DNA of 6,710 bases from Oscillospiraceae bacterium (lineage in GTDB: Bacteria > Bacillota > Clostridia > Oscillospirales > Oscillospiraceae), in assembly GCA_009785655.1 (NCBI GenBank), contig WQVW01000094.1:1-6710 (forward strand), in the 5' to 3' direction. A model generated the notes under the pieces. The model was not told the DNA's origin. It saw nothing but the letters and a program-made list of their open reading frames with translations, and did no database searches. Position numbers and translations under genes: made by a program. Position 1 is the first letter of the stretch. Each line of letters opens with the position of its first letter. Shown here piece by piece: positions 1 to 4,070 of this stretch.

Positions 1-150
1 CTCCGCCTCTTCCTCGCGGTTCATCGGGGCGGGCAGCGTCTCGTTTCCGCCGATGTAGAATATCCCCGGCGGCAGCGCAATTCCCATTCGTTCAAGCACG
101 CTGTGTATTTTGAGTAATGCCCTGCTTTTTAATACGCTCAACCTCAACAT
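1..150 (-). CDS. sigE: RNA polymerase sporulation sigma factor SigE, N-terminal part (cut by window edge)
   Basis: Only the first 50 codons are present; the gene runs off the left edge. The translation carries the motif FYIGGNETLPAPMNREEE (about residues 31-48), which matches the start of pro-sigma-E proteins (B. subtilis has YIGGSEALPPPLSKDEE in the same place). In the family, SigE directs early mother-cell transcription after asymmetric division. It is made as an inactive precursor whose N-terminal pro-sequence is removed by SpoIIGA; residues 1-30 here, with several basic residues and a hydrophobic stretch, would contain that pro-sequence. The ATG at 148-150 has a strong ribosome binding site (AAGGGAGG, 160-167) 9 bases upstream, overlapping the spoIIGA stop codon. 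The two genes are thus 15 bases apart and surely cotranscribed. The identity is supported by both sequence and neighbour. The sigma region 2 and 4 domains lie outside the window. Confidence 0.93.
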   Translation of the reverse strand, partial: MLRLSVLKSRALLKIHSVLERMGIALPPGIFYIGGNETLPAPMNREEEAE

Positions 151-165
151 TGATATTTTCCTCCC

Positions 166-1020
166 TTACGCCCCAATCAGGGCTGAATATGTACCATTAT
201 CGGAAACACTGTTCGGTGAAATTGCCACCAGTATCCCCCGTCTGGCCTCGCCGTCTACCACTATCTCATCCGGCTTGAAGCTGAGCAGCACCCCGTCAAC
301 CACCCCGACCGCACTATATGGTATCAGCCGGAATTTTAACGGACAGGGTCGCGTCGCCAACTCTTCCATCACAGAAATCGCGCCACGTCGCCCGATTTCT
401 TCAATGGCCAGTCTCACTTCTTTCGGGAAAAGCTTCTTCGCCTCCAGCACGCCGGTAACGATGACTGACATCCCTGTCATCGGATCTACCAGCGTGTTCC
501 CTGTATCGACAAGCGCCTTGAGTTCAAGCACACTTTTGCCCTGTCTGACGGTAAGCGGTACAATCCCGCCTTTATTCCCCGCAACACGCCGGAACACGAG
601 TGTTACCACTGCATAACACACGGCAAATGACACAATAAGCGTCCTAAATCTGATCGGCGGCAATACACCGCCCGCAAAAGCACCCCCTCCGCCAAGCAGC
701 GATATCCCCAGCACAAATCCGGCTGCCCCCGCCGAGACTGCGAGAAATACCAATCCGAGCCGCACAAGCCTATGTTCTCCACCAAACGCTATGGTGATCA
801 TCAGTACCCCTATAGCGATTATAGCCAGCGGATTCCGCAAAAACTCCAACGATGGCAGGGCTGATATGACTGCGAACAGCCCGCCTAAAGCTGCCGCACC
901 AGCGATTCTAAGTCGTGACGCCGCCACGGCGCAGACTTTTGCCGTGGCCAGCAGCATAAGGTAATTGATAATCGTATTGATAAAAAACAAAACATCCACG
1001 TATATCACCCGCATATACAC
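166..1020 (-). CDS. spoIIGA: Sigma-E processing peptidase SpoIIGA
   Basis: This is the membrane-embedded aspartic protease that cleaves pro-sigma-E at the sporulation septum in response to SpoIIR from the forespore. The 284-residue length is close to the usual size. The N-terminal half holds about five hydrophobic segments (roughly residues 6-29, 37-57, 63-80, 87-109, 127-145). The C-terminal half is the soluble protease domain. It has LKALVDTGNTLVDPMTG (167-183), whose Asp172 in D-T-G-N corresponds to the catalytic Asp of the family (DSGN in B. subtilis), and a conserved RLIPYSAVG block (231-239). It lies directly upstream of sigE in the normal spoIIG order. Start choice: GTG at 1020 has GGAGG (1026-1030) only 5 bases away. 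An in-frame ATG two codons later (1014) gives MRVIYVDV, which aligns better with the family start, but its spacing is 11. Either could be used. Codon use and GC look like the local background. Confidence 0.95.
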   Translation of the reverse strand: MYMRVIYVDVLFFINTIINYLMLLATAKVCAVAASRLRIAGAAALGGLFAVISALPSLEFLRNPLAIIAIGVLMITIAFGGEHRLVRLGLVFLAVSAGAAGFVLGISLLGGGGAFAGGVLPPIRFRTLIVSFAVCYAVVTLVFRRVAGNKGGIVPLTVRQGKSVLELKALVDTGNTLVDPMTGMSVIVTGVLEAKKLFPKEVRLAIEEIGRRGAISVMEELATRPCPLKFRLIPYSAVGVVDGVLLSFKPDEIVVDGEARRGILVAISPNSVSDNGTYSALIGA

Positions 1021-1049
1021 CGCCCCCTCCGGTTAATCTTTTGACTTAG

Positions 1050-1071
1050 ATTCTAGTCCATCTTTTCGGAA
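1050..1071 (-). promoter_or_regulatory. Possible spoIIGA promoter: TAGAAT -10 with a weak Spo0A-box-like site
   Basis: The spacer between the upstream terminator and spoIIGA is only about 60 bases, so a promoter for the spoIIGA-sigE operon should lie here. On the minus strand TAGAAT (1055-1050) matches five of six bases of a sigma-A -10. TTCCGAA (1071-1065) matches five of seven bases of the Spo0A box TGTCGAA. No good -35 stands 17 bases upstream. In B. subtilis the spoIIG promoter is sigma-A dependent, lacks a normally spaced -35 and needs Spo0A-P, so a poor -35 is not disqualifying. The assignment remains weak. Confidence 0.28.
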
Positions 1072-1083
1072 AAAAACGTAAAA

Positions 1084-1118
1084 AAAAGGGTCAAGCAAAA
1101 ATTTTGCCTGACCCTTTT
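1084..1118 (-). terminator. Rho-independent terminator of the TSCPD/unknown operon
   Basis: Two 17-base arms (1084-1100 and 1102-1118) form a long inverted repeat with GGGTCA/TGACCC at the base. On the minus strand the only irregular pair is a G-U wobble and the stem is followed by a run of eight T. On the plus strand the same position is an A-C mismatch and the T run is interrupted. It therefore fits best as the end of the minus-strand unit that starts at 2128, and it insulates spoIIGA from read-through. Confidence 0.85.
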
Positions 1119-1172
1119 CTTGTATCTGTGAAACTAGCTTTTTACTTGCAAAGAGCATTGCATCGAAACGCT

Positions 1173-1889
1173 TTACGCACGTTTAGCTTTTTTAATTGGG
1201 TAAAATTCCGACAACAAGCCCACATAATCCGATAATTTTTCTATTGTCGGACTATAAAATTCATACACCACACCGCTGCATTTTTTAATCTGCTTTCCGT
1301 CAATCGTGTACGTTTTTCTCATTCTACAATCTTCTTTTTCAGGGTTGCAATTGCAGTCTCCGTGACCTTCAAGGAAAACTTCTTTGATATACGCGGGCGC
1401 GTTCTCTATATAGGTTTGGTGGGCATCCACTTTTCCGAAAAACAGACGTAGTACAATATGATTATCCCTGATAAAAATCCGAGCCGCTACCTTTTTCGCT
1501 TGTACGCCAACTTTTGACCATACAATCATATATGGCCCCCAAACAAAACCACTGCCAATTTTCCCACTGAAGTCATATCCTAATTTTATGATTTCCTTAT
1601 CAAAAGCCGAAATAAAATCTTTGTCCGTTTCTGAAATTATGCTAAACCTATGCTCTTCTAAAATTTCTTCCATATTTTTCGATGGCTGCTTATTATGATA
1701 ATCTTCAATCGCCTCTCTAAGCGTTTTCCCGGTATGTGTCTTCAGCCAGCTTTGAAAATCACCGCAATAAATTTCAGGAGCAAACCCCTCTATTGTTTTT
1801 CTAAAAAACGCGCGGTATTTTTCCAGAGGGATGTCTTGTCCGATTGTGATTATAGTATCTTCTGTAACTGCTTTACCATTCTTGCTCAC
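1173..1889 (-). CDS. Uncharacterised Cys-containing protein (238 aa), AT-rich gene coupled to the TSCPD gene
   Basis: I know of similar unnamed proteins in clostridia but no established function. The protein looks soluble, with no signal peptide or membrane segment. The N-terminal half is charged and probably helical. The middle has the block FVWGPYMIVW (115-124) followed by a beta-rich stretch ending RIFIRDNHIVLRLFF (137-151). The C-terminal part has a cysteine group, C179-x-C181-x6-C188-x15-C204, which could bind a metal, followed by EFYSP (210-214) and SEFYP (227-231). The frame is open to an ATG at 1949, but that start lies deep in the upstream gene and has no ribosome binding site. GTG at 1889 has AGAGG seven bases upstream and overlaps the TGA of the TSCPD gene by two bases, which indicates translational coupling. 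GC is about 30 % in the two 60-base blocks I counted (1561-1620 and 1621-1680), against about 60 % in both flanking genes, suggesting a separate origin. That it is a real gene is well supported; its role is unknown. Confidence 0.8.
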   Translation of the reverse strand: MSKNGKAVTEDTIITIGQDIPLEKYRAFFRKTIEGFAPEIYCGDFQSWLKTHTGKTLREAIEDYHNKQPSKNMEEILEEHRFSIISETDKDFISAFDKEIIKLGYDFSGKIGSGFVWGPYMIVWSKVGVQAKKVAARIFIRDNHIVLRLFFGKVDAHQTYIENAPAYIKEVFLEGHGDCNCNPEKEDCRMRKTYTIDGKQIKKCSGVVYEFYSPTIEKLSDYVGLLSEFYPIKKAKRA

Positions 1890-2128
1890 ACCATCGCCTC
1901 TAGCGCTTTTGCCAGTTGATCCGGACAGGAGGTGCTTTTTCTTCCGCATGTGATTCCGCGAAGCCGCGCTATTGCATCATCCACCTGCATTCCAACCACC
2001 AGACGGGACACGCCTGTCAGGTTTCCCTCACATCCGCCTGAAAAGCTGACGTCCGTAACCACTCCGTCTTCAATCTCCACGTCTATCATGCTCGCGCATG
2101 TACCGCTTGTCCTGAAACTTTTTTTCAT
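1886..2128 (-). CDS. TSCPD domain-containing small protein (TIGR03905-type)
   Basis: The protein is 80 residues long, the usual size of this small stand-alone family, and contains the eponymous motif TSCPD (66-70) followed by QLAKALE. It also has the typical core: T-x-G-T-C (7-11), FSGGCEGNL (29-37) and GITCG (58-62). The four cysteines, C11, C33, C61 and C68, are at family-typical places and suggest metal or Fe-S binding. The TSCPD domain also occurs at the C-terminus of some class II (B12-dependent) ribonucleotide reductases, but the role of the free-standing protein is not established. The frame is open to an ATG at 2143, but ATG at 2128 is chosen: GGAGG (2134-2138) stands five bases upstream and the resulting MKKSFRTSGTC start matches the family. 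A good promoter lies upstream at 2158-2186. The gene's last codons overlap the start of the downstream unknown gene. Confidence 0.9.
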   Translation of the reverse strand: MKKSFRTSGTCASMIDVEIEDGVVTDVSFSGGCEGNLTGVSRLVVGMQVDDAIARLRGITCGRKSTSCPDQLAKALEAMV

Positions 2129-2157
2129 CACTGCCTCCAACATTGTCTTTTTAATTT

Positions 2158-2186
2158 ATTGTATCACCATTGTTCACGCGATGCAA
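2158..2186 (-). promoter_or_regulatory. Sigma-A-type promoter with extended -10 for the TSCPD operon
   Basis: On the minus strand TTGCAT (2186-2181) and TACAAT (2163-2158) are separated by exactly 17 bases. The -10 is preceded by TG one base away (TGATACAAT), an extended -10. The -10 ends 29 bases before the chosen ATG at 2128, leaving room for a short leader with the GGAGG site. This indicates housekeeping expression of the two-gene unit rather than sporulation-specific expression. Confidence 0.62.
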
Positions 2187-2189
2187 GCA

Positions 2190-2218
2190 GTCTAAAGCAC
2201 CTGATTTTATCATATAGT
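2190..2218 (+). promoter_or_regulatory. Weak candidate sigma-E-like promoter for spoIIP
   Basis: CATATAGT (2211-2218) matches six of eight bases of the sigma-E -10 consensus CATACA-T, and the TATAGT inside it also resembles a sigma-A -10. The -35 candidate about 14 bases upstream (GTCTAAA, 2190-2196) is poor. It is listed because spoIIP needs a promoter in this 120-base divergent gap and because B. subtilis spoIIP is transcribed during sporulation. Sequence support alone is thin. Confidence 0.22.
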
Positions 2219-2232
2219 ACATGGAGGAAATG

Positions 2233-2240
2233 AGGAGGTG
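2233..2240 (+). promoter_or_regulatory. Ribosome binding site that fixes the TTG start of spoIIP
   Basis: AGGAGGTG is a near-perfect anti-16S match, eight bases before TTG at 2249. No ATG or GTG in the same frame stands at a usable distance; the first in-frame GTG, about 20 codons later, lies inside the membrane segment region without a ribosome binding site. This makes the TTG start convincing. Confidence 0.8.
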
Positions 2241-2248
2241 CGGCGCTT

Positions 2249-3421
2249 TTGAGACATGCATTTCGGCGTAAAACACGCCAAGTCACGGCAAAACGTCCTT
2301 TTTTGGTGAAAGGACTTGCCGTCATTTTCTTTTTTTCCTTGATCGTCAGATTGTCCGTGCATTTAGGCAGCAACACATTTGCCGAAGGTTTTGTATCACG
2401 TCTCTTAGAAAATGAAAACATAGCACGCGGGATTCTGGACTTTGAACTCGGCGGCGTCGCTAATCTTGACTTGGTGACAAATTTTTACGCGTTGATTTTC
2501 GATTCCTCCCCTGCTGATTCTTTGGAAAACTACTCTGAAAGCGTTGAGACACTTGCCGTGATCTCACAATCTATTCCCCTGCCAAACTTGAATGAAATCA
2601 ACCGTGCGTTTTACGACATCGACGACACTGCACCGGAGGATTCCGCCGAAATATCCCGCACCGATGAGGACAATGCGTTAATGACTGCGGACAGCATTGT
2701 GCTGACTAACACCACTTCATTGGAGATTGATATAGAATCGATACTAAACAAACCACTTGACATCACGCTGACCCATGGCGAACCTGCCGTGCTTATCATA
2801 CATACCCACACCAGTGAAGCATTCACACAAACAGACGGCAAAACATACATAGCTTCTGACCCATACCGAACGGAAGATCAGACCAGGAACATTACGCGCG
2901 TGGGTGAAGCACTTGTCTACGAGTTTGAGCGGCGCGGCATCGGCGTGATTCACGACAGACGCTCATACGATTTCCCCAGCTTTGCCGGGTCATATAACAG
3001 GGCGTATGCATCTATCAGATCCTATCTGGAACGATATCCCAGTATCAGACTCGTGCTCGACATACACCGGGACTCGATCACAGGACCAGATGGTTCACAA
3101 CGCAAAACAATCGCGCAAATCGGAGACCAGACGCTCTCGCAAATCATGTTTGTTGTCGGAACCAATTACGCGGGACTCAACCACCCGCATTGGCACGAAA
3201 ATCTGAACCTGGCGTTCAAAATTCAGCATGAGATGAACACGCTTTTCCCAAGCCTTGCGCGGCCTGTATTTATTTCCGGCTTCCGTTTCAATCAGCACAC
3301 AACAACAGGATCATTGATCGTCGAAGTCGGCAGCGCAGGCAACACACTGACAGAATCGCTCGCTGCGGTCAAATATTTCGCCGAGGCCGCCGCGAATGTG
3401 ATACTGACGTTGTATGAATAG
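2249..3421 (+). CDS. spoIIP: Stage II sporulation protein P (SpoIIP), peptidoglycan amidase/endopeptidase
   Basis: SpoIIP works with SpoIID and SpoIIM at the septum. It removes stem peptides from glycan strands and cuts cross-links, thinning septal peptidoglycan and driving engulfment. The 390-residue protein has a short basic N-terminus and one membrane anchor (about residues 18-39). A variable linker to about 170 includes an acidic stretch near 121-141. The catalytic domain from about 175 to the end carries the family signatures: VLIIHTHTSEAF (181-192; His185, Glu190), LDIHRDS (270-276; His273) and SLIVEVGSAGNTLTES (355-370; Glu359). These are the likely zinc ligands and catalytic Glu by comparison with the SpoIIP/amidase_3-like fold, so the enzyme should be active. 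Translation starts at TTG with a strong AGGAGG site. It is transcribed away from the TSCPD gene and stands alone, without gpr, its neighbour in B. subtilis. A hairpin follows the stop codon. Confidence 0.95.
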   Translation: MRHAFRRKTRQVTAKRPFLVKGLAVIFFFSLIVRLSVHLGSNTFAEGFVSRLLENENIARGILDFELGGVANLDLVTNFYALIFDSSPADSLENYSESVETLAVISQSIPLPNLNEINRAFYDIDDTAPEDSAEISRTDEDNALMTADSIVLTNTTSLEIDIESILNKPLDITLTHGEPAVLIIHTHTSEAFTQTDGKTYIASDPYRTEDQTRNITRVGEALVYEFERRGIGVIHDRRSYDFPSFAGSYNRAYASIRSYLERYPSIRLVLDIHRDSITGPDGSQRKTIAQIGDQTLSQIMFVVGTNYAGLNHPHWHENLNLAFKIQHEMNTLFPSLARPVFISGFRFNQHTTTGSLIVEVGSAGNTLTESLAAVKYFAEAAANVILTLYE

Positions 3422-3423
3422 CC

Positions 3424-3468
3424 AACCCGGCGGGTGCGAACAATATGTCTGCACCCGCCAGATTGGTT
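3424..3468. terminator. Hairpin between convergent spoIIP and BofC-like genes, probable shared terminator
   Basis: GGCGGGTGC (3429-3437) and GCACCCGCC (3451-3459) form a perfect nine-base stem with a 13-base loop. Outer AACC (3424-3427) can pair with GGTT (3465-3468). It lies between two genes that end facing each other, so it could serve both. The T run is poor on both sides (GGTTTA on plus), so it may work as an RNA 3'-end stabiliser or a weak terminator. Confidence 0.55.
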
Positions 3469-3794
3469 TATGAACTGAAATCCTCCAGCAACTGCAACAC
3501 TTCTTCGTATGTGTACGCTTCTATGCCGTTTTCAAGCAACTGCCTGTCATATGCCCGCAAGCTGCTAACGTCAATATCTGTTTCTACCACTGCACCATCC
3601 GTGAAAAAGGCAATCTTTCCGTTATATGTTCGGACAAGATATTTGCTGCCGTACTGCACCGCAGTCTCTGACACAGACGGCGAATCTTCAACACGCTGCC
3701 CGGATACTGTGCTCACCGTATATACACACACTAAAAACGCTGTAGATGCGATCAGCACCAAGATTCCGGCTTTTATTGTCTTTTTCGTCACCAT
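3468..3794 (-). CDS. Small membrane-anchored protein resembling the BofC C-terminal domain
   Basis: The protein is 108 residues: basic N-terminus (MVTKKTIK), one hydrophobic segment (about 8-30), a short polar linker, then a compact domain from about 50 to 108. The domain reads KYLVRTYNGKIAFF (51-64), then DIDVSSLRAYDRQLLENGIEAY (73-94), ending EEVLQLLEDFSS. This matches my memory of small clostridial proteins with a BofC C-terminal-like domain. In B. subtilis, BofC is an intermembrane-space protein that restrains SpoIVB and so affects the SigK checkpoint. If the match holds, this is an anchored short version lacking the N-terminal BofC domain; orientation outside the membrane is inferred. 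The frame is open to 3887, but ATG at 3794 is chosen because AAAGG stands seven bases upstream and it places the membrane segment at the N-terminus. The nearer upstream ATG has no ribosome binding site. The gene is real with good confidence; the family is less certain. Confidence 0.68.
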   Translation of the reverse strand: MVTKKTIKAGILVLIASTAFLVCVYTVSTVSGQRVEDSPSVSETAVQYGSKYLVRTYNGKIAFFTDGAVVETDIDVSSLRAYDRQLLENGIEAYTYEEVLQLLEDFSS

Positions 3795-4070
3795 ATCACA
3801 GCCTTTCATGGAACTTTTTTGTCTTTCATGCGTCAAATGTATAAATATGGTACAATTTTCACACACATTAATACCAAGTATTCCCAATTTTTAATTTCCT
3901 TATGCCGCAATACATGGTACAGTCAACAAAAATATATAAATTTGACACAGTATGGTATAATATAATGCGCGGGTGGAATGTGTCCGCCCCGCACAACCGT
4001 TCCGCTTCCGCCTTTCGGGCGAAATCTTGAAACATGATATCGCAGTTATACACCATTTGAGGAGTTGTCA
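3795..4070. other. Divergent intergenic region with three ATGGTAYART repeats and the leader of the penicillin-binding protein gene
   Basis: No convincing gene is seen in these 276 bases. They hold the start region of the minus-strand BofC-like gene and the promoter and leader of the plus-strand penicillin-binding protein gene. Three copies of a ten-base motif occur on the plus strand: ATGGTACAAT (3847-3856), ATGGTACAGT (3914-3923) and ATGGTATAAT (3952-3961); the last is the active-looking promoter. A perfect palindrome AATAC-CAA-GTATT stands at 3870-3882. From about 3966 to 4020 the DNA turns GC-rich and can fold into two small hairpins. A minus-strand promoter for the BofC-like gene was not recognised; TTGACT (3926-3921) is the best -35-like hexamer but lacks a good -10. 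Confidence 0.5.
3942..3961 (+). promoter_or_regulatory. Extended -10 promoter of the penicillin-binding protein gene
   Basis: TGGTATAAT (3953-3961) is a perfect extended -10 (TG-N-TATAAT). A perfect TTGACA stands at 3942-3947, but only 8 bases separate it from this hexamer, and 13 from a second TATAAT at 3961-3966. It therefore cannot act as a normal -35 for either. The extended -10 can act without one. Transcription would start near 3968, giving an untranslated leader of about 100 bases before the ATG at 4071. Confidence 0.55.

Noticed and set aside
110..616. Plus-strand open frame of 168 codons opposite spoIIGA and sigE
   Set aside because: It lies opposite two securely identified genes, has Ser/Thr/Pro-rich low-complexity composition typical of an antisense frame, and has no convincing ribosome binding site.
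1173..1949. Longer form of the unknown gene starting at ATG 1949
   Set aside because: It would overlap the TSCPD gene by 64 bases without a ribosome binding site; GTG at 1889 has AGAGG at good spacing and a two-base overlap with the TSCPD stop.
2164..2421. Minus-strand 85-codon frame across the spoIIP start
   Set aside because: It covers the divergent promoter region and the spoIIP N-terminus and has no family resemblance.
3445..3894. Plus-strand open frame of 149 codons opposite the BofC-like gene
   Set aside because: The minus-strand frame has a proper ribosome binding site, an N-terminal membrane segment and a recognisable C-terminal domain; the plus frame has none of these and overlaps the intergenic hairpin.
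3942..3966. TTGACA at 3942 with TATAAT as a classical -35/-10 promoter
   Set aside because: The gaps are 8 bases to the first TATAAT and 13 to the second, too short for a normal sigma-A promoter; the extended -10 is the better explanation.
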